NCBI GenBank assembly: GCA_003561495.1
Contig: PWWM01000137.1
Location: 1 to 11,406, forward strand
Length of the DNA: 11,406 nt
Direction: 5' to 3'
Origin: Gammaproteobacteria bacterium
Lineage (GTDB): Bacteria > Pseudomonadota > Gammaproteobacteria > Xanthomonadales > Wenzhouxiangellaceae
Position numbers and translations under genes: made by a program. Under the pieces are notes generated by a model. The model was not told the DNA's origin, made no database searches, and was given only the letters and a program-made list of their open reading frames with translations. This document shows, piece after piece, positions 1 to 5,993 of the stretch. Position 1 is the stretch's first letter. Each line of letters opens with the position of its first letter.

Positions 1-406
1 GAAAGGTAATCCTCAGCATTTCGCTCGCCAGCGCCAGTTTTTCGGGCTGATCGACAAAACCCGGTGCGAAGATCCGGATCACCCAGCCCGCGCCGAGCAT
101 GCCCAGGCCGGTGATCACCAGCAGCACGGCCAGCAGGCTTCCGGCAGTCGCGTCGATCAGGGATTTCAGCGCCGCCTGGTCGCCCCTCTCACGGTACTCC
201 GACAAAACCGGCACAAAGGCCAGTGAAAAGGAGCCTTCGGCGAACAGCCGACGCAGAAAATTGGGGATCTTGAAAGCGACGAAGAACGCATCGGTTGCCG
301 CCGTGGCCCCGAACCACCGTGCCAGCACGACATCGCGGGCAAACCCGAGGATTCGCGACACCAGGGTCATGGAACCGAAGCTGAATGTCGAACGCAGCAG
401 ACTCAT
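1..406 (-). CDS. murJ: Lipid II flippase MurJ (MviN), N-terminal part
   Basis: The reverse strand encodes about 135 residues starting MSLLRSTFSFGSMTLVSRIL and running off the left edge of the window. The N-terminal pattern (S-R-x-L-G-F-x-R-D), then ATAATDAFFVAFKIPN, FLRRLFAEGSFS and AFVPVLSEY, is the signature of the MurJ/MviN family of the MOP exporter superfamily. MurJ is an inner-membrane protein that flips undecaprenyl-linked lipid II to the periplasm for peptidoglycan synthesis. Two hydrophobic segments are visible, one around residues 25-50 and one around 88-110. The ATG at 404-406 is chosen because it gives the standard family N-terminus; no clear Shine-Dalgarno precedes it. The gene diverges from rpsT, an arrangement common in gammaproteobacteria. 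The C-terminal three quarters lie outside the window. Confidence 0.95.
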   Translation of the reverse strand, partial: MSLLRSTFSFGSMTLVSRILGFARDVVLARWFGATAATDAFFVAFKIPNFLRRLFAEGSFSLAFVPVLSEYRERGDQAALKSLIDATAGSLLAVLLVITGLGMLGAGWVIRIFAPGFVDQPEKLALASEMLRITF

Positions 407-411
407 TTTGC

Positions 412-440
412 TTGACTACTGTTGCTATTCATTCGATAAT
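412..440 (+). promoter_or_regulatory. Sigma70-type promoter of rpsT
   Basis: TTGACT (412-417) and GATAAT (435-440) are separated by 17 bp, each one base from consensus. Transcription should start near 447, giving a leader of about 37 nt with a T-rich stretch and AGGAG at 473-477. The -35 box lies only 6 bp from the murJ start codon on the other strand, so rpsT transcription and murJ initiation compete for the same few bases. Confidence 0.75.
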
Positions 441-483
441 GTTCTGCTTGATGTTTTTTAACCCGATTTTTCAGGAGTAATTT

Positions 484-750
484 GTGGCCAACAGCGTTTC
501 TGCCCGCAAGCGGGCCCGTCAGGCCGAACGGCATCGCCAGCATAATGCTTCGCTGCGCTCACATGTGCGCACTCGAATCAAGCAAGTCCTCCGCGCCATC
601 GAATCCGGTGACAAGGACGCTGCTGAAAAGGCCTACCAGGCCGCCGTTCCGGCCATTGACCGTTCCGTTTCCAAGGGCATTATGCACGCCAACAAGGCAG
701 CCCGACACAAGTCCCGTCTGAACCAGCATATCCGTGGCATGGGCGCCTGA
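484..750 (+). CDS. rpsT: 30S ribosomal protein S20
   Basis: Encodes 88 residues, MANSVSARKRARQAERHRQH to HIRGMGA, the full usual length of bacterial S20. S20 is a basic helical protein that binds 16S rRNA early in 30S assembly. The sequence is rich in Lys and Arg and contains the conserved N-terminal SARKRARQ and the C-terminal IMHANKAARHKSRLN segment. The start is GTG at 484, preceded by AGGAG (473-477) at good spacing. A non-ATG start is notable because E. coli rpsT uses UUG and is autoregulated at translation; the GTG here may serve a similar purpose, which is inference. It diverges from murJ, and a hairpin (759-783) follows 8 nt after the stop codon. Confidence 0.97.
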   Translation: MANSVSARKRARQAERHRQHNASLRSHVRTRIKQVLRAIESGDKDAAEKAYQAAVPAIDRSVSKGIMHANKAARHKSRLNQHIRGMGA

Positions 751-758
751 ACGCCTTC

Positions 759-783
759 TCGCCGCCGATGAATTCGGCGGCGA
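759..783 (+). terminator. Perfect 10-bp hairpin after rpsT, possible weak terminator
   Basis: Arms TCGCCGCCGA (759-768) and TCGGCGGCGA (774-783) are exact inverse complements around a 5-nt loop, placed 8 nt after the rpsT stop. Only two T residues follow, so this could be a weak intrinsic terminator or a 3'-end stabilising stem that allows read-through into the downstream gene. Confidence 0.5.
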
Positions 784-875
784 TTCCCTGCTTGGCCTGG
801 AATTTGGTCCAGGTCAAACCCTCCAAGCCAGCGCTGACCTATGCTCGTTCACAGGAGTCGTGAACGGGGTAGAAC

Positions 876-1301
876 ATGACATCAAAGAGAATGCTGGTGG
901 GAATCGATGGTTCCCAACAAGCCCGCAAGGCCTTCGTCCATGCCCTTGAGCTGAGTCAATGCTTCGGGGCTTCATTGCATGCAGTGGCCGTCATCTACGG
1001 ACCGGACATCGAAATGGCCGAACCGGAAGAGCGTGAGCAACTGATCCATCACTATCGTCAGCGGTTCGATAGTGAGTTTGAGCAATTGCATGAACAGGCT
1101 CGCGGGGCGGATCTGGAAGTGGAATTCCATGTACTCGAGGGGCATCCGGTTGAATCGCTACTTGAGTTTTCCTGGCAGGGCGACTTTGACCACATCGTGG
1201 TCGGTCATCGCCGCAAGGGCATGTTCGAACGGTTGCTGATGGGTTCAGTGGCTCGCCAGGTGGTCGATCTCGCCCGGTGCAGTGTAACGGTGGTTCGTTA
1301 G
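876..1301 (+). CDS. Universal stress protein, UspA family
   Basis: Encodes 141 residues, one Usp domain of typical length. These cytoplasmic alpha/beta proteins usually dimerise and support survival under starvation or oxidative stress, many of them binding ATP. The N-terminal strand MLVGIDGSQQARKAF carries the conserved Asp (D11), and HIVVGHRRKG...GSVARQVV (about 107-130) matches the nucleotide-loop region. The ATP motif is normally G-x2-G-x9-G-S/T. Here the second Gly is Arg113 (G110-H-R-R, nine residues, G123-S124), so nucleotide binding may be altered. The ATG at 876 is preceded by GGGGT at 866-870, and a small hairpin lies just upstream. The gene follows rpsT on the same strand after a structured 125-nt spacer and faces the lytic transglycosylase gene at its 3' end. 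Confidence 0.92.
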   Translation: MTSKRMLVGIDGSQQARKAFVHALELSQCFGASLHAVAVIYGPDIEMAEPEEREQLIHHYRQRFDSEFEQLHEQARGADLEVEFHVLEGHPVESLLEFSWQGDFDHIVVGHRRKGMFERLLMGSVARQVVDLARCSVTVVR

Positions 1302-1323
1302 GTTTTTGGCGGCGGGGCGCCGA

Positions 1324-1920
1324 CTAGCTCGACTCGCGATAGCGGCGCAATAGAATATGGACCCGGCGCACGTATTCGCGGGTTTCGGGAAACGGGGGAA
1401 CCCCGCCGTGGCGGCGGACGGCGTTTTCGCCGGCGTTATAACCGGCGATCGCGCGGGTCAGATCGTTATCGAACTCGCTCAGCAGCCAGGCCAGGTAGGC
1501 GGCGCCGGCGGAGATATTGTCCAGAGGATCAAACACGTCGCGCACACCGAAGCGGCGCTGGGTATCGGGCATCAACTGCATCAATCCCTGGGCGCCGGCA
1601 TGCGACACAGCCATCGGCTCGAACCAGGATTCGGCGTGCATGACCGCGCGGAGCAGCGCAGCCTCGACGCCGAAGATTTCGCTGGCCGCCTGGATCTCCA
1701 GGGCATACTTGCCATTTTTCAGGGGTGTGGTTTCCCAGTTCACGCCGGTCCGACAAGTGCCGAAGCAGCCCAAGTTGCGGTAGTTGTAACGGGCATCGGG
1801 CTTGCGGTCGGTATACACCGTAATCCCGTTTTCGTCGACATACGTATACACCTGGGCTTGCGCGGCATGCACCAGGCCCAGCATCAGCGCCACCATCAAC
1901 AGCTGCCCAATCCGTGTCAT
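1324..1920 (-). CDS. Secreted lytic transglycosylase, SLT family with DUF4124-like N-terminus
   Basis: Encodes 198 residues. A signal peptide covers about 1-22, with a basic start, a hydrophobic core LLMVALMLGL and cleavage after AAQA. Next comes VYTYVDENGITVYTDRKP (24-41), a DUF4124-type segment often found on cell-envelope proteins. The C-terminal half is a goose-lysozyme-like SLT domain: catalytic Glu97 in HAESWF, GAQGLMQLMP (109-118) and AGYNAGENAV (159-168). It would cleave the MurNAc-GlcNAc bond of peptidoglycan in the periplasm, forming 1,6-anhydro-MurNAc. Cys52 and Cys56 could form a disulfide. The ATG directly abuts the TGA stop of the upstream dehydrogenase gene, so translation is probably coupled. 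The specific Mlt subgroup is not clear. Confidence 0.92.
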   Translation of the reverse strand: MTRIGQLLMVALMLGLVHAAQAQVYTYVDENGITVYTDRKPDARYNYRNLGCFGTCRTGVNWETTPLKNGKYALEIQAASEIFGVEAALLRAVMHAESWFEPMAVSHAGAQGLMQLMPDTQRRFGVRDVFDPLDNISAGAAYLAWLLSEFDNDLTRAIAGYNAGENAVRRHGGVPPFPETREYVRRVHILLRRYRESS

Positions 1921-2679
1921 TCAGAACCCTCCGGTCACCGACAAACCGCCGTCGGCGGTAATGACCTGGCCCGAAAGCCAACCCGAGTCCGGCGAGGCCA
2001 GGAAGGTAATCACCCGGGCGATGTCTTCCGGCTCGGCCAGCCTGCGCAACGGCGTGGTGGACTCAAAATACCGCACCATGCGCTCATCGTCCAGCAGAGC
2101 CTGGGCGAAATCGGTTTTGACCAGTCCCGGAGCGACAGCGTTGACACGGATCCCATCCGGGCCGAGTTCCAGGGCCAGGTTGCGCACCAGTTGGTCCTCA
2201 GCCGCCTTGGACATACCGTAGACGCCGATGAAGCGATTGCCGAACTGCCCGGCAATCGACGAGACCAGGACCACTGCGCCCTGCCCTGACTGTTTCAGAT
2301 GCGGACGAGCCAGATGCGCCAGGCGCATGGACTCGAACACATTGTTACGCATGATCACATCGAATGCCTTCTGATCAACCTGATCGGATGGGCCGTAGAC
2401 CGGATTGCTGGCAGCATTCAAAACGACACTGTCGAGTCGTCCAAATTCGTCCACGGTCTTTTCGACCAGCTGCCCAAGTTGATCCTCATGGCCGATATGG
2501 CAGGCGATGGCTTTTGCCTGACCTCCGGCCGATCGAATGCCCTCGGCCACGGCCTCGCAACTGTCCTGATTGCGTGACGACACGATCACGGCGTGACCAC
2601 GACTGGCCAGCAGTTCGGCGGCGGCGCGACCGATGCCGCGGCTGGATCCGGTGATGATGGTGACAGGAGTTTCAGACAT
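1921..2679 (-). CDS. Short-chain dehydrogenase/reductase (SDR)
   Basis: Encodes 252 residues with the complete classical SDR pattern: cofactor loop TGSSRGIG (10-17), NAAS at 88-91 in place of the common NNAG, active-site Asn near 112, Ser140/141, and Tyr154-x3-Lys158 in VYGMSKAA. The C-terminal ASPDSGWLSGQVITADGG is the standard end of FabG-like SDRs. It should be a cytosolic NAD(P)-dependent oxidoreductase; the substrate cannot be read from the sequence. Arg35-Asn37 after the second strand (SSRN) suggests NADP preference, which is inference. It sits between the histidine-phosphatase gene (19 bp upstream) and the lytic transglycosylase gene (no gap). A similar phosphatase plus SDR pairing occurs next to acyl-CoA dehydrogenase genes in other gammaproteobacteria, so a role in acyl-CoA metabolism is possible but unproven. 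Confidence 0.93.
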   Translation of the reverse strand: MSETPVTIITGSSRGIGRAAAELLASRGHAVIVSSRNQDSCEAVAEGIRSAGGQAKAIACHIGHEDQLGQLVEKTVDEFGRLDSVVLNAASNPVYGPSDQVDQKAFDVIMRNNVFESMRLAHLARPHLKQSGQGAVVLVSSIAGQFGNRFIGVYGMSKAAEDQLVRNLALELGPDGIRVNAVAPGLVKTDFAQALLDDERMVRYFESTTPLRRLAEPEDIARVITFLASPDSGWLSGQVITADGGLSVTGGF

Positions 2680-2698
2680 GAGTGAAGAGTTCTAGAGG

Positions 2699-3418
2699 TC
2701 AGGCCAGGGTTTTCAGATTGGGGGTGTCCAGATGCCGGGTGCAATTGATGGTGATGGCGGTCCAGGCGCCGTTTTCATCCAGGGCCAGTTCGGTGACTGA
2801 GGCATTATATAACGCGACATTGAGCTCGCGCTGCCAGGCCAGCGTCTCGTTGAGCAGTTCGGCAACCACGGTACTGATCACGCCGGCCGAGGTCACCACG
2901 GTGACATCCTGGCCCTGCTCCACGGCCACCTTCCAATCGGGCGTTCTGGCGGTCACTCGTTCGCGAAACGATTGCCAGCTACCATTGTGCCGGCATTCGA
3001 AACGCGCCTGCTGCCAGGCGTCGAGCACTTCGGGAAACCAGCCTAGCAGCGTTTTCAGATGGGCCACAGGATCTTCGAAAATCACCGAATCGGGCAGATC
3101 CAATCCGATGCGATCCGCCTGGCCCAGCGCACTGCGAATCAACTCACTGACGGTGTACTCGTTCAGACCGTGCTCGATTCGACAGGGAGCGTGGACCGAC
3201 AGGCCTTCCAGTGTCTGGTGATGGCGACGCATGGATCCACTCCAGATCAAGTGATCGGGGTTGACCGCAGCTTCAATTCGCTCGCCCAGCAACCGGGACT
3301 GGGTTTGACCCAGCTGTGACAATCGGTCATAGTCTGCGCTGCCCAGACTGGCCTGGCCATGCCGCAACAGGCGCAGCCGTGAAGACTTGCCGAGCGTGGC
3401 GCCATTCATCCTTTTCAC
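2699..3418 (-). CDS. Histidine phosphatase (phosphoglycerate-mutase-like) family protein
   Basis: Encodes 239 residues from a GTG at 3418, or 236 from the ATG at 3409. The start is uncertain: neither has a well-spaced Shine-Dalgarno. Phosphohistidine motif LLRHGQAS gives the acceptor His20 with Arg19; Arg64 (SGSMRR) and Glu87 (LNEY) match the phosphate pocket. The strand that normally carries the second catalytic His (VVxHGG) reads VVTSAGVI, with Ser177 where His is expected. Activity may therefore be weak or follow a variant mechanism, as in other family members reported with TSGG-type motifs. It is first of a three-gene minus-strand set with the SDR and lytic transglycosylase, and starts 18 bp from the divergent GlsB-type gene. 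The substrate is unknown. Confidence 0.85.
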   Translation of the reverse strand: MKRMNGATLGKSSRLRLLRHGQASLGSADYDRLSQLGQTQSRLLGERIEAAVNPDHLIWSGSMRRHHQTLEGLSVHAPCRIEHGLNEYTVSELIRSALGQADRIGLDLPDSVIFEDPVAHLKTLLGWFPEVLDAWQQARFECRHNGSWQSFRERVTARTPDWKVAVEQGQDVTVVTSAGVISTVVAELLNETLAWQRELNVALYNASVTELALDENGAWTAITINCTRHLDTPNLKTLA

Positions 3419-3436
3419 TGGAGGAGACTCATCATC

Positions 3437-3691
3437 ATGACACTGGAAGAACTACTGATCATCCTGCTCGTCGGCGGCATTGCCGGCTGGATTGCCGGTG
3501 TGCTGGTCAAGGGACGCGGGCACGGCATCGTCGTCAACATCGTCGTCGGGATCATCGGTGCATTCATCGGTGGCTGGGTGTTCGCCCAACTCGGCATCGC
3601 CATTGCCGGAATTCTGGGCAGCATCGTCATGGCAACCTGCGGTGCCATCATCCTGTTGCTGATCCTGAGGGTGCTCAAAAGGGCTGCCTAG
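3437..3691 (+). CDS. GlsB/YeaQ/YmgE-family small membrane protein
   Basis: Encodes 84 residues, the usual size for this family (Pfam 'transglycosylase-associated protein'). The family signature is clear: GGIAGWIAGVLVKGRGHGIVVN (14-35), then IVVGIIGAFIGGWVF and a final hydrophobic helix ILGSIVMATCGAIILLLIL followed by basic residues RVLKRAA. Three short transmembrane helices are predicted, so it is an inner-membrane protein. The family is associated with general stress responses in several bacteria, but its biochemical role is unknown; the family name does not imply enzymatic activity. The start is supported by GGAGGAG at 3420-3426, 10 nt before the ATG. It diverges from the phosphatase gene and its stop codon overlaps the msrA stop in the sequence CTAG. 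Confidence 0.92.
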   Translation: MTLEELLIILLVGGIAGWIAGVLVKGRGHGIVVNIVVGIIGAFIGGWVFAQLGIAIAGILGSIVMATCGAIILLLILRVLKRAA

Positions 3692-4155
3692 ATGGTACAG
3701 GTCCCGCCGCGCCGGGCCAGGTACTGCTGATGGTATTCCTCGGCCCGCCAGAAGGTCGACACCGGCTCGATCGCCGTGGCGATCGGTCGGGTGAAGCGTC
3801 CTGATTCATCCAGCTCGCGATGGATCCGTTCGGCAACCTGGCGTTGCTCGTCGTCATGGACGAAAATCACGGATCGATACTGCCGGCCAAAATCGGGACC
3901 CTGTCGATTGAGCTGGGTCGGGTCATGCAGCGCGAAGAATTCGCGCACCAATCGCTCGTAGTCAATACGTTGTGGATCGAATATCAGCTCGACCACCTCG
4001 GCGTGGCCCGTCCTGTCGGTGCAGACCTGCTCATAAGTCGGTGACTCCAGCTCACCACCCATGTAGCCCACCGCCGCATCATCGACGCCATCGAGCTCAC
4101 GAAAGCGGGCCTCCACACCCCAGAAACAACCTGCACCGAAAGTCGCTTTTTTCAT
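3688..4155 (-). CDS. msrA: Peptide methionine-(S)-S-oxide reductase MsrA
   Basis: Encodes 155 residues from the ATG at 4155. MKKATFGAGCFWGVEARFRE holds the catalytic Cys in GCFWG, and downstream VGYMGG, PTYEQVCTDRTGHAEVVE, FFALHDPTQLNRQGPDFGRQYRS and EYHQQYL are all MsrA hallmarks. The enzyme reduces the S-epimer of methionine sulfoxide in oxidised proteins; a Cys two residues from the C-terminus (GGTCTI) is a likely resolving cysteine reduced by thioredoxin. An in-frame GTG at 4179 would add eight residues, but the ATG at 4155 has AGGT at suitable distance and gives the normal family start. It is a cytosolic single-domain form with no MsrB fusion. It is convergent with the GlsB-type gene and divergent from sbcB. 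Confidence 0.95.
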   Translation of the reverse strand: MKKATFGAGCFWGVEARFRELDGVDDAAVGYMGGELESPTYEQVCTDRTGHAEVVELIFDPQRIDYERLVREFFALHDPTQLNRQGPDFGRQYRSVIFVHDDEQRQVAERIHRELDESGRFTRPIATAIEPVSTFWRAEEYHQQYLARRGGTCTI

Positions 4156-4205
4156 TGTGACCTGAGAATCGTTTTCCACCAGCTTCCATTATGCCCTGCC
4201 AGGGT

Positions 4206-4235
4206 GTGACGTTACGTTAAACCACTCGCTACAAT
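4206..4235 (+). promoter_or_regulatory. Probable sbcB promoter giving a near-leaderless mRNA
   Basis: GTGACG (4206-4211) and TACAAT (4230-4235) are separated by 18 bp, with 4/6 and 5/6 matches to the sigma70 boxes. The expected start of transcription is about 4241-4243, only 2-4 nt before the sbcB ATG at 4245. No Shine-Dalgarno-like purine run is present in 4220-4244. Confidence 0.5.
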
Positions 4236-4244
4236 GTCCATCCC

Positions 4245-5702
4245 ATGACCTTTTCCAGCTTTCTCTGGCACGATTTCGAAACCTTCGGTGCCGACCCGCG
4301 CCGTGACCGGCCTTGCCAATTCGCCGCGTTGCGCACCAACTCGGAACTCGAGCCGATCGCTGAGCCGGTGGTCCTGTATTGCCAGCCAGCCGATGATCTG
4401 TTGCCCCAGCCCATGGCCTGCCTGATCACCGGCATCACCCCGCAGATTGCCCTCGAGCGAGGCCTGCCTGAAAACGAGTTTGCCGAACGCATTCACGAAT
4501 TGATGAGCGAACCCGGAACCTGCACGGTCGGTTTCAACAATTTTCGCTTCGACGATGAGGTCACCCGTCACCTGTTCTGGCGCAACTTCTTTGACCCCTA
4601 TGCCCGCGAATATGCCAACGGCAATTCCCGATTCGACCTGATTGATGCCATGCGCATGGTGCGAGCGCTGCGTCCCGAAGGGCTGGAGTGGCCTGATCGG
4701 GAAGACGGCAATCCCAGTTTCCGCCTGGAGGACCTGGCGGCGGCCAATGGGTTTGATGTCAGCCGGGCGCATGATGCGGTGGCTGACGTCGAGGCCACCG
4801 TGGCGCTGGCTCGATTGCTGCGTTGCAATCAGCCCAGATTCTGGGACTGGGCGCTGAAGCTTCGACAAAAACATGTCGTTGCCAATCTGCTGGAGAAACG
4901 TCAGCCCCTGCTGCACAGTTCGGCCCGATTCCCGGCCCGGCAATGTGCGACGGCGCCGATCCTGCCGCTGGCGCCCCATCCGCGTTTCTCCGGACAATGG
5001 ATCGTCTGGAATCTCAACATCGATCCAAATCCATTCAGCCACCTGGACCGCGAAGACCTGGTCGACCGCATGTGGACCCGGGAGGAAGACTTGCCGGAGG
5101 GAGTGGAGCGACTGCCGGTCAAGCTGGTTCGCTCCAATCGCTGTCCGATGCTGTCCCCGATGGGCGTTCTCGACCAAAGCGCGGCCAATCGGCTTGGAAT
5201 CAACACGGACCGGATCGCTGCACATGCGACAACCCTGGCCACGAATGCGAGCCTGGTGGAGCGCATTCGATCCCTGTTCGATCAGGAGGTCGCCAGCGAG
5301 ACCGCCCCCGTCGATGCCGAGCTGTCACTTTACGCCGGTTTCGTGCCACGCTCGGACCAGCAGCTCTACCCACGCATCCGTCAGCTCGATGGACATGACC
5401 TGGCGCGTCTTGGATCCCCCTTTTCCGATGAGCGCCTCAATGAGCTCCTGTTTCGTTACCGCGCTCGCCTGTATCCGGATTCGTTGAACGCTGATGAACA
5501 GGGTCGCTGGGAATCCATCAAGCGCCGCCGGCTCATCGATGATCCAGACCTGGCCTCGATTCGCTGGTCGGAATATCGACACCAGGTCAGCGAATTGATG
5601 AGTCAGCAACCGGAACAGCGAGAGGTTCTGGAGGCGCTGGCGCAATGGCCGGCGTCTATCGGGTTGTCAGCACAAGGCGCTGACGGTGAATCAATGACTT
5701 GA
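4245..5702 (+). CDS. sbcB: Exodeoxyribonuclease I (ExoI)
   Basis: Encodes 485 residues, close to E. coli ExoI. ExoI degrades single-stranded DNA 3' to 5' in mismatch repair and recombination, and is stimulated by SSB. The DEDDh exonuclease residues are all present at positions shifted by five from E. coli: Asp10 and Glu12 (WHDFETFG), Asp103 (FRFDDEVTRH), His176 and Asp181 (AHDAVADVEAT). Other family landmarks are LPQPMACLITGITPQ, LRPEGLEWP, the SH3-like and C-terminal helical regions with PVKLVRSNRCPML and RLGIN, and LLFRYRARLYP. The start at 4245 matches the family N-terminus, but no ribosome-binding site is visible. The gene diverges from msrA and is convergent with the small gene ending at 6036. 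Confidence 0.97.
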   Translation: MTFSSFLWHDFETFGADPRRDRPCQFAALRTNSELEPIAEPVVLYCQPADDLLPQPMACLITGITPQIALERGLPENEFAERIHELMSEPGTCTVGFNNFRFDDEVTRHLFWRNFFDPYAREYANGNSRFDLIDAMRMVRALRPEGLEWPDREDGNPSFRLEDLAAANGFDVSRAHDAVADVEATVALARLLRCNQPRFWDWALKLRQKHVVANLLEKRQPLLHSSARFPARQCATAPILPLAPHPRFSGQWIVWNLNIDPNPFSHLDREDLVDRMWTREEDLPEGVERLPVKLVRSNRCPMLSPMGVLDQSAANRLGINTDRIAAHATTLATNASLVERIRSLFDQEVASETAPVDAELSLYAGFVPRSDQQLYPRIRQLDGHDLARLGSPFSDERLNELLFRYRARLYPDSLNADEQGRWESIKRRRLIDDPDLASIRWSEYRHQVSELMSQQPEQREVLEALAQWPASIGLSAQGADGESMT

Positions 5703-5732
5703 AGTACTTTATTAAGGCTTCGCCTACAGTTG

Positions 5733-5741
5733 TTATGCACA
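5733..5741 (+). promoter_or_regulatory. DnaA-box match TTATGCACA
   Basis: Exact match to the DnaA-box consensus TTATNCACA. It overlaps a 7-bp inverted repeat, CAGTTGT (5727-5733) and ACAACTG (5739-5745), about 25 nt after the sbcB stop codon, so it could alternatively be a 3'-end hairpin of sbcB mRNA. Confidence 0.45.
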
Positions 5742-5841
5742 ACTGCCTGATTTGCATTTTGACAGTTTCGTCACCCTTTGATGACGCACCCGGCAGCTTT
5801 CTCCTTGAACTAAATTATTGATTTCAAAGGATAATTGTTTC

Positions 5842-5858
5842 TGGGCAAATTTTGCCCA
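5842..5858. promoter_or_regulatory. 17-bp palindrome, operator-like
   Basis: TGGGCAAA (5842-5849) and TTTGCCCA (5851-5858) are exact inverse complements around one central T. The odd-length dyad with one central base is typical of a dimeric repressor site. It begins 6 bp after the GATAAT at 5830-5835, where transcription from that weak candidate promoter would start. The cognate regulator is not known. Confidence 0.4.
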
Positions 5859-5908
5859 ATCCGCTTGATGTCCATCAGCTTAACGCATCGCCTGATACTA
5901 CTCACAAA

Positions 5909-5933
5909 CTTATCCACAACTTGTGTGGATAAG
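5909..5933. promoter_or_regulatory. Inverted pair of consensus DnaA boxes
   Basis: TTATCCACA at 5910-5918 (+) and its exact inverse TGTGGATAA at 5924-5932 (-) are both perfect strong DnaA boxes (R1/R4 type of E. coli oriC). With flanking bases they form a 10-bp perfect inverted repeat around ACTTG. A further 7-bp inverted repeat, CTCACAA (5901-5907) and TTGTGAG (5941-5947), encloses them. Protein binding is inferred from the motif only; an RNA hairpin is the alternative. Confidence 0.5.
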
Positions 5934-5962
5934 CCGGCCGTTGTGAGGAAAACCCTTGTTTA

Positions 5963-5978
5963 TGTGATGTTTATCACG
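5963..5978. promoter_or_regulatory. CRP-like site TGTGA-N6-TCACG
   Basis: TGTGA-TGTTTA-TCACG differs from the CRP half-site palindrome TGTGA-N6-TCACA at one end base. No gene start lies near it on either strand, so its target, if any, would be an unannotated transcript in the convergent spacer. Confidence 0.35.
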
Positions 5979-5993
5979 CCGCTCGCGCCCGAC

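Noticed and set aside
1302..1323. GC-rich GGCG/CGCC dyad between the stress and transglycosylase genes
   Set aside because: The stem is only 4 bp with no T-run on the outgoing side, too weak to call a terminator.
1357..2289. Long plus-strand open frame of 310 codons
   Set aside because: It lies opposite the lytic transglycosylase and SDR genes, both of which have complete family motifs; its protein shows no recognisable motif and has antisense-type composition.
4212..5225. Minus-strand open frame of 337 codons
   Set aside because: Antisense to sbcB, whose catalytic residues are all in place; this is a shadow frame caused by GC-rich codon use.
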